Below are positions 25,606 through 35,276 of a stretch of DNA of 64,000 bases, piece after piece. The position numbers and the translations under genes were made by a program. The first letter of the stretch is position 1; the number at the start of each line of letters is the position of its first letter. The stretch spans positions 124,001 to 188,000 of the forward strand of contig DATKTO010000031.1 of NCBI GenBank assembly GCA_035531075.1, written 5' to 3'. The notes below the pieces were generated by a model. The model did no database searches and had not been told where the DNA came from. It was given only the letters and a program-made list of their open reading frames with translations. Source of the DNA: 39-52-133 sp035531075. Lineage in GTDB: Bacteria; Pseudomonadota; Gammaproteobacteria; Burkholderiales; Gallionellaceae.

Positions 25606-26769
25606 TTACCCGTTTGTTAAATCCAGTCGCAGCGGGCTGCGAAAGGTTGATGACGGCATCCAGTCCAGCTTGTCATGCACGCGGCGATATTCGGGGATCA
25701 CCTTGTGCAGCTCGTCGAACGACACTTTAACCGACAGGCGCGCAATCGCGGTGCCGAGGCAGGCATGCACGCCTCCGCCAAAGCCCAGATGACCACGCGG
25801 CTTGCGCGAGATGTCATACACATCGGGGTTGGCGAACTGGCGCTCGTCGCGGTTTCCCGAGCCGTAGGCCATGCAGACAAAGTCGCCCGCCTTCATGGTT
25901 TGCCCATGCAGCTCCACATCTTTCTGCAGGCTGCGGCGGAAACGCTGGGCCGAGGTGTTGAAGCGCAATGACTCCTCTATCGCATCCGGTAGCAGCGCGG
26001 GGTTGGCCACGCACTGACGGCGCGCATCGGCAAAGTCGGCCATATTGAGCGCAAACATGCTCATGAAGCCGCCCAGCGATTCGATACCCGCCATGATCAG
26101 CGTGGTGGTCGTCAGCAGCACTTCGCGTTCATCCAGCTTGTCGCCGTCGATCTCCGCCATGCTGAACTGTGAAATCAGGTCATTGGTGGGATTGGCGCGG
26201 CGTTCGGCGATGACTTTGGCGGCGTACTCCTGCATCCAGTTGTAGGCGGCAATATGCTCGGGGCCCTTGGCGCGTGTTTTCGCGTCGGACTGCACCATCA
26301 TCACGGCTTTATCGCGCACGGTTTGCTCATCGCCCAGCGGCAAGCCGAGCACGGCAAACAGAACGCGTACGGTGAATTTTGACGAAAAATCGCCGATGAA
26401 TTCAAACTGCTTTTTGCCCTGCAGATCGGCAGCACACTGGCGCGCAATATTGCGGATAGGCTCGGCCATGCTTTCCATATTGCGCTTCATGAAGGCCTGC
26501 TGGATCAGTCCGCGCAGGCGGTCATGGCGTGGTGGATCGGTGGTGCCCAAGGTGGCACCGGCACGGCCGGGCAACTCGGTCATCAGGTTGCCACGCGCGG
26601 AAGAGTAAGTCTCCCAGTCGTTGCCGGCGGCCACAATGTCGGTGTAGCGCGACAACACCCACATACCGGCTTCTTCACTCCAGAAACAGGGATGCTCATC
26701 GCGCAGGGTTTTGTAGAACGGAAACGGATCCGCGTCCACCAAGGGCGAGTAGGGATCAAAACGGAACAT
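25606..26769 (-). CDS. Cytochrome P450, probable aromatic acid monooxygenase
   Basis: 387-residue soluble bacterial P450. ExxR is E266-S-L-R269 and the heme loop is FGGGVHACLG with axial C337. The I-helix reads AGIES (227-231), so the usual acid-Thr pair for oxygen activation is Glu230-Ser231. With its own ferredoxin and reductase it forms a complete class I system. Beside a protocatechuate 4,5-pathway the likely job is O-demethylation or hydroxylation of an aromatic acid such as a methoxybenzoate; the true substrate cannot be read from sequence. A remnant that resembles a Rieske O-demethylase C-terminus lies just upstream. Confidence 0.9.
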   Translation of the reverse strand: MFRFDPYSPLVDADPFPFYKTLRDEHPCFWSEEAGMWVLSRYTDIVAAGNDWETYSSARGNLMTELPGRAGATLGTTDPPRHDRLRGLIQQAFMKRNMESMAEPIRNIARQCAADLQGKKQFEFIGDFSSKFTVRVLFAVLGLPLGDEQTVRDKAVMMVQSDAKTRAKGPEHIAAYNWMQEYAAKVIAERRANPTNDLISQFSMAEIDGDKLDEREVLLTTTTLIMAGIESLGGFMSMFALNMADFADARRQCVANPALLPDAIEESLRFNTSAQRFRRSLQKDVELHGQTMKAGDFVCMAYGSGNRDERQFANPDVYDISRKPRGHLGFGGGVHACLGTAIARLSVKVSFDELHKVIPEYRRVHDKLDWMPSSTFRSPLRLDLTNG

Positions 26770-26844
26770 GATGTGTCTCCACTAGCAAGGTAAAAATGTT
26801 CAACAGATTATAAAATCTGCGCGCAAAAAAGCAGCGATTGTATT

Positions 26845-26967
26845 TCACGTTGCCTGCTCGGTAATCGCACGCTCTTGCTTGGCGATGCGATCAAGTATAC
26901 GCCGCGCCTGCACCCCGCCGGCATCAATATTCAGCTGTAGTAATCGCCGCTCGGGATGCACTCCCAA
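26845..26967 (-). pseudogene. C-terminal remnant, possibly of a Rieske aromatic oxygenase
   Basis: A minus-strand frame ending at a TGA (26845-26847) reads GVHPERRLLQLNIDAGG then VQARRILDRIAKQE and a short tail. The LNIDAGGVQARR signature is like the C-terminus of VanA/TsaM-type ring-hydroxylating oxygenase alpha subunits. No start, Rieske or iron site precedes it, so only 40 or so codons remain. It sits between the candidate operator at 27080 and the P450 start. Identity is from recalled family features and is tentative. Confidence 0.45.
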
Positions 26968-27079
26968 TTTGCAGGAATGGGTTGCCCCCCTGCAGCATTC
27001 AAAGCCTGGTACCTTGTGGATTGATTTAATGCCGGGATATTAGCGAACCTGGCGCAATGCAGCTATGTATAAGAGGCGC

Positions 27080-27103
27080 TAGCTGCTATCGATTAATGTT
27101 ATA
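27080..27103 (-). promoter_or_regulatory. Candidate LysR operator upstream of the P450 operon
   Basis: Second copy of the 24-bp motif at 23960-23983 (21 of 24 matches), with core TAGCTGCTATCGATTA on the plus strand. It overlaps the stop codon of the LysR gene and lies about 310 bp upstream of the P450 start, with the oxygenase remnant between. The extra distance would be explained if the operator once served the lost oxygenase gene. Confidence 0.5.
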
Positions 27104-28010
27104 GGGAGAGACCGTCACCGGTATTTTTGATGATCAGCTCGCGCATAAGCTGCATCACATGCTTGGTCAATGGTGTCACAGGCTTGTGTGCCGAAATTGC
27201 AAGGCAAAGCGTACTCATCAGATTGGGCTCGACCAGCGGCCGCAGAATGAAAGCCTCCGGCTGATGTTCAATTGCGATGGTGTTGCGCGGCAATACGGCA
27301 TGGCCATGGCCCGCCCGCACCAGGTCGAGAATGGAGCGAACGCTGGAAATTTCCCATGCAACATTCAACTTTAGCCCGGTCAACGCAGCCTGCGCTTCCA
27401 TCAGTTTGCGTATGGCGTGCGCCCTTTCCGGTACTATCAGCGGATAGTTGACCAGGTCATCGAATTTGACAGCTGCATTTTTGTCTGCCTTACTGTCCGC
27501 CGGACTCACCAGAACCAGCGGCACTTGCAGCACCGGTATGATTTCAAGCGATGTCTGCGATGCCGGATTGTGCAGCAGCCCAATATCTGCCCGGCCGGTG
27601 GATACCCATTCTGCAAGGTGCGTCGACAAGCCTTCAACAATTGCAAGGCGCGCCTTCGGAAATGCGCGCTTGAAACCTTCTACCAGAGGCAGGGTAAGCA
27701 TGCGGCCCATGGTCGGCGGCAGCCCAACGACTATGCGCCCTATCGGCTCGTCGCGGGAAGCATCGATGTCTTCTTTTACCCGGGATACGAGCTGCAGAAT
27801 GTCTATGCTATGCTCAAACAGTCTTTTTCCTGCCTCTGTCAGCACGATTCCCCGCCCGTTGCGCAACATCAGCGTAACGCTCAAATCCACTTCCAGCAGG
27901 CGTATCTGGCGCGACAGTGCCGATTGTGCAATATTCAAAACAATTGCCGCCTTGCTGAGACTTCCCATCTCGGCGGTGCGCACAAAATACTCAAGCTGAT
28001 TGAGGTTCAT
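27099..28010 (-). CDS. LysR-family transcriptional regulator
   Basis: 303 residues, standard LTTR length. N-terminal winged helix-turn-helix MNLNQLEYFVRTAEMGSLSKAA through ALSRQIRLLEVDL (1-45), then the periplasmic-binding-like effector domain (about 90-295). It is transcribed toward the P450 and lig operons and away from the livKHMGF operon, so it could control both sides. The effector is likely an aromatic acid or pathway intermediate. Its 3' end overlaps a candidate operator. Confidence 0.9.
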   Translation of the reverse strand: MNLNQLEYFVRTAEMGSLSKAAIVLNIAQSALSRQIRLLEVDLSVTLMLRNGRGIVLTEAGKRLFEHSIDILQLVSRVKEDIDASRDEPIGRIVVGLPPTMGRMLTLPLVEGFKRAFPKARLAIVEGLSTHLAEWVSTGRADIGLLHNPASQTSLEIIPVLQVPLVLVSPADSKADKNAAVKFDDLVNYPLIVPERAHAIRKLMEAQAALTGLKLNVAWEISSVRSILDLVRAGHGHAVLPRNTIAIEHQPEAFILRPLVEPNLMSTLCLAISAHKPVTPLTKHVMQLMRELIIKNTGDGLSL

Positions 28011-28340
28011 GAAAGGCTTATATACGTTGCGTAAAACTTAAGCTTAACATATACCCTTCAATCTGAATAAACAGCAAGCGTGCCGCTCTTGGCTTCCCGT
28101 TACCCCAAGCGATCTCCTGATCATCGCAACTAGCCGTAATTCAAAAATTCAGGCAAAACGCCAGCGGTGCAAGGAAGTTTGATTTTTAAATGCTGGCTAT
28201 TGAATTTTGGCATATCTCAAAGTCAGAAATTGCACTTGCTAAACGGGTTGTTTTCACAGATAGTCGTCGTCATGAGCCGGTTCAACCCACAAGACTGGAT
28301 GAACTTGCTTTCACTTGATGATCCATTTAGGAGACAAGCC
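28011..28340. promoter_or_regulatory. Divergent promoter region between LysR and livK
   Basis: 330 bp with a perfect TTAAGCTTAA palindrome at 28038-28047 flanked by TATAC / ATATAC, near the LysR start, as expected for an autoregulatory LTTR site. The frame running upstream of livK from 28167 has no signal-peptide logic and is treated as non-coding leader. Confidence 0.4.
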
Positions 28341-29504
28341 TTGAAAAACATATTTCTCAGCATCACAGCCCTGACCGCTACACTGGTATTTTCTGCCTGT
28401 GCATCAGCGGATACATTCAAGATCGGTCTGATTCTGCCCATGACAGGTCAGCAGGCATCGACTGGTCGCCAAATTGAAGCCGCTGCCAAATTGTATATGG
28501 CGCAGCACGGTGATATGGTTGCAGGCAAGAAAATTGAACTGATCATCAAGGACGATACCACTGTGCCTGACGTCACCAAACGCATGGCGCAGGAGCTGAT
28601 CGTCAACGACAAAGTGAATGTGCTGGCGGGCTTTGGTATCACACCTTCAGCCTTCGCCACGGCGCCGCTTGCCACCCAGTCCAAAACTCCGATGGTGGTG
28701 ATGGCTGCAGCAACCTCCACTATCACCGAGGCTTCACCCTACATTGTGCGCACCAGTTTCACGCTGGCGCAGGCGTCCGTGAGTATTGCCGACTGGGCGC
28801 CCAAGCATGGTATCAAGAAGGTCGTGACCCTGGTCAGCGATTACGGTCCCGGTATCGACGCCGAGAAATTCTTCATTCAGCATTTCACATCGAGAGGCGG
28901 CCAGATCGTAGAGTCGCTGCGCGTGCCTATGCGTAACCCGGACTTCGCCCCTTTCCTGCAGAAGGTGCGTGATGCCAAACCGGATGCGCTTTTTGTATTC
29001 GTACCCTCCGGTGCAGGCGCAGCTGTGATGAAGCAGTTCCTTGAGCGCGGCATGGACAAGGCCGGCATCAAGCTCATCGGCACCGGCGACATCACCGATG
29101 ATGACCAGCTCAACGACATGGGCGACGGCGCACTCGGCGTGGTGACCGCTCACCACTATGCTGCCGCTCACCCCTCAGCCAGGAACAAGGAATTCGTGCA
29201 GGCATTCGAAAAAGCCAACAAGGGCATGCGCCCCAACTTCATGGCTGTGGCCGGTTATGACGGCATGCATGTAATTTATGAAGCGCTCAAGGCAACCAAG
29301 GGCCAGGGCGACGGCGATGCACTGCTCGCAGCGATGAAAGGCCAGGCTTTCGAAAGCCCTCGCGGCCCCATCTCCATCGATCCGCAGACCCGCGACATCG
29401 TGCAGAACATCTATCTGCGCAAGGTTGAAAAGCAAAACGGCCAACTCCACAACGTAGAGTTTGACGTGATCAAGGATGTCAAGGATCCAGGCAAGACCAA
29501 GTAA
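28341..29504 (+). CDS. livK: Branched-chain-type ABC transporter substrate-binding protein
   Basis: 387 residues from the TTG at 28341, preceded by AGGAG seven bases upstream; this start gives a clean signal peptide (KNIFLSITALTATLVFSACASA). The mature part is a type I periplasmic binding fold (FKIGLILPMTGQQASTGRQIEAAAKLY, then AGFGITPSAFATAPLA and FVPSGAGAAVMKQF). Proteins of this branch often bind aromatic acids rather than amino acids. It heads livKHMGF and borders the aromatic catabolism block, so an aromatic substrate is inferred. Confidence 0.9.
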   Translation: MKNIFLSITALTATLVFSACASADTFKIGLILPMTGQQASTGRQIEAAAKLYMAQHGDMVAGKKIELIIKDDTTVPDVTKRMAQELIVNDKVNVLAGFGITPSAFATAPLATQSKTPMVVMAAATSTITEASPYIVRTSFTLAQASVSIADWAPKHGIKKVVTLVSDYGPGIDAEKFFIQHFTSRGGQIVESLRVPMRNPDFAPFLQKVRDAKPDALFVFVPSGAGAAVMKQFLERGMDKAGIKLIGTGDITDDDQLNDMGDGALGVVTAHHYAAAHPSARNKEFVQAFEKANKGMRPNFMAVAGYDGMHVIYEALKATKGQGDGDALLAAMKGQAFESPRGPISIDPQTRDIVQNIYLRKVEKQNGQLHNVEFDVIKDVKDPGKTK

Positions 29505-29511
29505 CAATCCT

Positions 29512-29560
29512 TCCATTGTGTCCCATGTAACCAGGATGGGACACAATGGATTCATTTTTT
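29512..29560 (+). terminator. 15-bp perfect hairpin after livK
   Basis: TCCATTGTGTCCCAT and ATGGGACACAATGGA flank a 9-base loop, followed by TTCATTTTTT. It lies between livK and livH and probably attenuates or stabilises the mRNA so that the binding protein is made in excess over the membrane subunits. Confidence 0.85.
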
Positions 29561-29584
29561 CCCCTGATCCGATATGAATAGTTC

Positions 29585-30457
29585 ATGCTGACGATTTTGT
29601 TTGATGGCATTGCCTACGGCATGCTGCTTTTTATTCTGGCAGTCGGCCTGGCGGTGACCATGGGCCTGATGAATTTCATCAATCTGGCGCACGGCGCATT
29701 CGCCATGTTGGGTGGCTATATCACCGTGTTGCTGATGCAACGCTTCGATGTGCCCTTTCTGCTGTGTCTGCCAGCGGCCTTTATCGGCATGGCGCTGCTT
29801 GGGGCTGCGCTCGAACGCACGCTGTACCGGCCCATGTATAAAAAATCCCACCTGGACCAGGTTCTGTTTTCCATCGGCCTGACCTTTATGGCGGTGGCCG
29901 GCATGACCTACTTCATGAGTTCAAGCCAGCAAATTATCCAGTTGCCCGAATGGCTCAAGGGCCGTACTGAACTCGGTGAGGGCGCATGGACACTGGGCAT
30001 GGGGCACTATCGGATCTTTATAATAGTTGTCTGTGCCGCACTTACGCTGGGCCTGCAATACGTGCTGGCGCGAACCTGTTTTGGCAGCTGTTTGCGGGCC
30101 TCAGTGGATGACCAGCGCGTGGCTGCAGGCCTCGGCATTAATGTCAACCTTGTTTTTCTTGCCACCTTCTCTGTGGGCTCAGGCCTTGCGGGTCTGGGCG
30201 GGGCCATGGGCGCCGAAGTGCTGGGACTGGATCCCTCGTTCCCGCTCAAATACATGATTTACTTTTTGATCGTGGTAGCCGTGGGGGGAACTTCATCCCT
30301 CACCGGTCCGCTACTGGCTGCGCTGTTGCTGGGTATTGCAGATGTGGCGGGCAAATACTACATCCCGAAAATGGGCGCATTCATTGTTTACTCGCTGATG
30401 ATCATGATACTGATCTGGCGACCACAGGGCCTGTTTGTGCGCAAGGGAGGCAAATGA
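29585..30457 (+). CDS. livH: Branched-chain-type ABC transporter permease LivH
   Basis: 290 residues, about eight membrane helices, with the family opening ILFDGIAYGMLLFILAVGLAVTMGLMNFINLAHGA. Forms the inner-membrane channel together with LivM. Its stop overlaps the LivM start as ATGA. It begins 24 bp after the livK hairpin with only a weak ribosome-binding site. Confidence 0.9.
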   Translation: MLTILFDGIAYGMLLFILAVGLAVTMGLMNFINLAHGAFAMLGGYITVLLMQRFDVPFLLCLPAAFIGMALLGAALERTLYRPMYKKSHLDQVLFSIGLTFMAVAGMTYFMSSSQQIIQLPEWLKGRTELGEGAWTLGMGHYRIFIIVVCAALTLGLQYVLARTCFGSCLRASVDDQRVAAGLGINVNLVFLATFSVGSGLAGLGGAMGAEVLGLDPSFPLKYMIYFLIVVAVGGTSSLTGPLLAALLLGIADVAGKYYIPKMGAFIVYSLMIMILIWRPQGLFVRKGGK

Positions 30458-31425
30458 AACAGTCCGCCCAGGCATCCTTGCTGCGCTCATCACGCCTGAA
30501 ATTATGGGAACCGGCGTTCTGGCTGATTGCGATGGCCTCGCCGTGGCTGCTGTCCAGTCAGGCGCTCATTATCAATGAAATCGCCATCGTTGCATTGTTT
30601 GCAATCTCGCTGGACATGATACTGGGCTACACAGGTATCGTATCTTTGGGTCATGCGGCGTTTCTGGGGATGGGCGCTTATTCCGCCGCGCTGTTTGCCA
30701 AGCTGGTGATGCCTGATCCACTGGTTGGGCTGCTGTTTGCAATGTTTGTCTCCAGCCTGCTCGGCGCAATATGCAGCCTGATGATACTGCGCGGCAGCGA
30801 CCTGACGCGGTTGATGGTGACACTGGCCATGTCATTGATCCTGATGGAACTGGCCAACAAGCTGGACTGGCTGACCGGCGGTACTGACGGCCTGCAGGGT
30901 GTGGTAATGGGGCCGCTGCTGGGCCGCTTCGAGTTCGATCTGTGGGGAAAAACTGCGGCCTCGTACTCGCTCTCGGTCACATTGCTTCTGTTTATCCAGA
31001 TGCGCCGTCTTGTCAATTCACCTTTTGGCGCCACCCTGATGGCCATTCGGGACAACCGGCTGCGTGCAATGGCCATCGGCATTCCTGTCAATCTACGATT
31101 GGCTACGATCTACATTTTTTCGGCGGGCATTGCCGGCGCAGCCGGTGCGCTTCTTGCACAGACTTCCGCCTTTGCTTCACTCGACGTATTCGCCTTTGAC
31201 CGTTCCGCGGACATCCTGCTGATATTGGTGATTGGTGGTGCCGGCTGGCTCTATGGCGGTATTACCGGCGCGATCGTTTTTAAATTGATGCAGGATATTC
31301 TTTCGAGTATCACCCCGCAGTACTGGACGTTCTGGGTCGGCCTGTTTCTGGTGATACTGGTTCTTGCGGGGCGTGAGAGACTGATCCGTCCGTGGACCTG
31401 GTTTGGAGGAACAAGCCATAAGTAG
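30454..31425 (+). CDS. livM: Branched-chain-type ABC transporter permease LivM
   Basis: 323 residues with about nine or ten membrane helices; SLDMILGYTGIVSLGHAAFLGMGAYSA near residues 50-76 and the cytoplasmic loop SPFGATLMAIRDNRLRAMAIG (EAA-like ATPase contact) are typical of LivM. Overlaps livH by 4 bp and livG by up to 23 bp, so the subunits are translationally coupled. Confidence 0.9.
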   Translation: MKQSAQASLLRSSRLKLWEPAFWLIAMASPWLLSSQALIINEIAIVALFAISLDMILGYTGIVSLGHAAFLGMGAYSAALFAKLVMPDPLVGLLFAMFVSSLLGAICSLMILRGSDLTRLMVTLAMSLILMELANKLDWLTGGTDGLQGVVMGPLLGRFEFDLWGKTAASYSLSVTLLLFIQMRRLVNSPFGATLMAIRDNRLRAMAIGIPVNLRLATIYIFSAGIAGAAGALLAQTSAFASLDVFAFDRSADILLILVIGGAGWLYGGITGAIVFKLMQDILSSITPQYWTFWVGLFLVILVLAGRERLIRPWTWFGGTSHK

Positions 31426-32221
31426 CCCTGAAGTCGTGTTGTCGGCACAAGGCCTGGTCAAGCGTTTTGGCGGGATCACGGCGACCAACAACGTTACCCT
31501 TAACCTGTGCAGGGGCGCGCGCCATGCCTTGATCGGCCCCAATGGTGCCGGCAAGACTACTCTGATCAATCTGCTGACCGGTGTGCTCGATCCGACCGAA
31601 GGCCGCATTATGCTGGATGGTCATGACATCACCACGATGGCGCCACATCAGCGGGTCAAGCGCGGCATGGTTCGCACCTTCCAGATCAATCAGCTGTTTG
31701 ACACACTGACGCCGCTGCAGACGCTTGCGCTCACGGTATCCCAGTATTACGGCTACGGTCTGCAGTGGTGGCGTCCCCTGGGCGGTAACAGGGACGTGAC
31801 CGAGCGCTGCGACCAGTTGCTTGAGCAGTTCCACCTGAGCGAGGTCATGAACCAGCCCACCCATGAGCTGGCCTATGGCAAGCGCCGCCTGCTGGAGATC
31901 GCCATTGCGCTGGCCTGTGAACCGCGCGTGCTACTGCTCGATGAGCCTGTAGCAGGGGTGCCCGCCGGCGAACGCGAGGAACTGCTGCACACCGTGGCGG
32001 CGCTGCCAGCCGATGTGTCAGTATTGTTGATTGAACATGATATGGACCTGGTCTTTAATTTTGCCAAGCGCATGACGGTGATGGTCAATGGTGCGGTACT
32101 CATCGAGGGAGATCCGGACACCATTGCCAACGATCCGCAAGTCAAGGCGGTGTATCTCGGCACGGGTGAGGAAGTCGGCCCTGCAGATGAAATAACAGGT
32201 GCGGAGGCCCATCGTGTCTGA
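31403..32221 (+). CDS. livG: Branched-chain-type ABC transporter ATPase LivG
   Basis: About 265-272 residues. Walker A GPNGAGKTT, signature ELAYGKRRLLEIAIAL (a degenerate LSGG, common in LivG), Walker B VLLLDEPVAG and switch His in LIEHDMD. The start is unclear: TTG at 31403 has no good Shine-Dalgarno, whereas GGAGGA at 31405-31410 is ideally spaced from an in-frame ATA at 31418; GTG at 31436 is a third choice. It overlaps livM and livF. Confidence 0.88.
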   Translation: MEEQAISSPEVVLSAQGLVKRFGGITATNNVTLNLCRGARHALIGPNGAGKTTLINLLTGVLDPTEGRIMLDGHDITTMAPHQRVKRGMVRTFQINQLFDTLTPLQTLALTVSQYYGYGLQWWRPLGGNRDVTERCDQLLEQFHLSEVMNQPTHELAYGKRRLLEIAIALACEPRVLLLDEPVAGVPAGEREELLHTVAALPADVSVLLIEHDMDLVFNFAKRMTVMVNGAVLIEGDPDTIANDPQVKAVYLGTGEEVGPADEITGAEAHRV

Positions 32222-32918
32222 GCTGCTCAAAGTTGAAAATCTCAGTGCGGGTTATGGTGAGGCGGTGGTGCTGAATAACGTGTCAGTTTCTCTGGCTCAA
32301 GGCCAAACACTCGCGTTGCTGGGGCGAAACGGCACCGGAAAAACCACGTTCATGAACACCTTGGCAGGCGCAACGTGCCAGCACGGAGGCACGATCACGC
32401 TTGATGGCGTTGCCCTTCACAAACTGCCGTTGCATATGCGTGCCAAGGCCGGCATTGGCTGGGTGCCACAGGAACGCAATATTTTCAAGTCGCTTACCGT
32501 AGATGAAAACCTCACTGCCGTGGCTCACCCGGGGCCGTGGACGCCGAAGCGGGTGTACGAGATGTTTCCGCGTCTGGCCGAGCGCAAAACCAATCTGGGC
32601 ACACAGCTATCGGGGGGCGAACAGCAGATGCTGGCGGTTGGCCGTGCGCTGGTGCTCAATCCAAAACTGCTATTGCTGGATGAACCTCTTGAAGGCCTGG
32701 CGCCCATCATCGTGCAGGAACTGTTGCGTGCCATCCGCCGCATCACGCGCGATGAGGGGATGAGCGCTATTATCGTGGAGCAGCATCCCAAGGCTATTCT
32801 GGCAATCTCGGATGTAGCCGTAGTGCTTGATCGCGGGACTGTGGTGCATACCAGCACAGCAAGATCATTGCAGGAACAACCTGAACTGCTTGATCGGCTG
32901 CTGGGCGTGGCGCGTTGA
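32214..32918 (+). CDS. livF: Branched-chain-type ABC transporter ATPase LivF
   Basis: 234 residues from the GTG at 32214 (GGAGG six bases upstream), overlapping the livG stop by 8 bp. Walker A GRNGTGKTT, signature LSGGEQQMLAVGRAL, Walker B LLLLDEPLEG and the switch histidine in VEQHPK are all intact. It pairs with LivG to drive import. Last gene of the transporter operon. Confidence 0.9.
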   Translation: MSELLKVENLSAGYGEAVVLNNVSVSLAQGQTLALLGRNGTGKTTFMNTLAGATCQHGGTITLDGVALHKLPLHMRAKAGIGWVPQERNIFKSLTVDENLTAVAHPGPWTPKRVYEMFPRLAERKTNLGTQLSGGEQQMLAVGRALVLNPKLLLLDEPLEGLAPIIVQELLRAIRRITRDEGMSAIIVEQHPKAILAISDVAVVLDRGTVVHTSTARSLQEQPELLDRLLGVAR

Positions 32919-33025
32919 CACAGAATTGATTTTAGATATTTAACATAAATTTAAAATTATGCTTTGGATAGTCGTCATACCTGTTGGATTTTTTTGCCGA
33001 CAATTAAAAATCAAGGCTTATTAAC

Positions 33026-33793
33026 ATGGAAGCTGACAATTTCGTTCTTCAGAATTATTTTGACAGAATTGCCTATCACGGTGATGCAAAAGCGGGTATT
33101 GCCACGGTAGCCGAAATAATGAGATGTCAGTTATTCGCGGTGCCGTTTGAAAATCTTGATGTACAGGCAGGCAAAATCGTTTCTTTGGTCCCCGAGGAAA
33201 TCGTTGAGAAGATACTCAATAAAAATCGCGGCGGATACTGTTATGAGGTCAACGGTCTTTTTGCCATGGCGCTCCACTCGCTTGGCATCCCCTATCGGTT
33301 TGTGGCTGCCCGTCCCATGTTCTATCCAGTCAGAAGACCCAAGACACACATGGCTATTGTGCTCAAGGTGGATGGCGAAGAATGGCTGTGTGATTTGGGT
33401 TTTGGCAGTTATGGCATCAGGGCGCCCATACGACTGAATATGATTGAGGCTGAAATCAAGCAGGACTTCGATACCTTCTTGTTGAGAAAAACAAGCGAGC
33501 GCGAGTATTTATTGCAGGCGCTTGTAGAGGGGGAGTGGATAAATCAGTATGCATTTGATCTGTCTGAGCAGGAATGGATTGACTTTACGCCTGCCAACTA
33601 TCTCAACTCCGCCCACCCGGATGCGATTTTTGTGCAGAAACTATTAGCTGTTCTGCATAATCCGGAAGGAAGAGAAATTCTGTTTGGCGATGTGCTGACA
33701 ACCGTGGTTCGCGGCAGAATTCAAAAACAAACAATTCGACCTGAAGACAGGGAATTAATTCTGCGTGCTAAATTTCGTCTCAATATCGAGTAA
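33026..33793 (+). CDS. nat: Arylamine N-acetyltransferase
   Basis: 255 residues, close to the family's usual 255-290. The catalytic triad is visible: C72 in RGGYCYE, H108 in PKTHMAI and D123 in LCDLGFG. It moves an acetyl group from acetyl-CoA to arylamines or hydrazines in the cytoplasm. It is separated from livF by 107 bp and is probably transcribed separately. Its link to the neighbouring aromatic pathway is positional only. Confidence 0.92.
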   Translation: MEADNFVLQNYFDRIAYHGDAKAGIATVAEIMRCQLFAVPFENLDVQAGKIVSLVPEEIVEKILNKNRGGYCYEVNGLFAMALHSLGIPYRFVAARPMFYPVRRPKTHMAIVLKVDGEEWLCDLGFGSYGIRAPIRLNMIEAEIKQDFDTFLLRKTSEREYLLQALVEGEWINQYAFDLSEQEWIDFTPANYLNSAHPDAIFVQKLLAVLHNPEGREILFGDVLTTVVRGRIQKQTIRPEDRELILRAKFRLNIE

Positions 33794-33943
33794 TGAAAAT
33801 TTTGAATTTCACGCTGGCGATCATGCGCACTAACGGCCAAACATTTCATCGCGCAGAAAATGGGGCAACTGGAGCATACGCGAATGTTGCTGATAAACTC
33901 GTCAAGATCAATAGCAGTGATTTAACTTTTTGACCAGATAGCA

Positions 33944-35275
<1,332 letters not shown>

Positions 35276-35276
35276 A

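Noticed and set aside
28167..28340. Longer N-terminus of the livK product
   Set aside because: It would bury the signal peptide behind 58 non-hydrophobic residues, while TTG 28341 has a proper ribosome-binding site and gives a normal signal.
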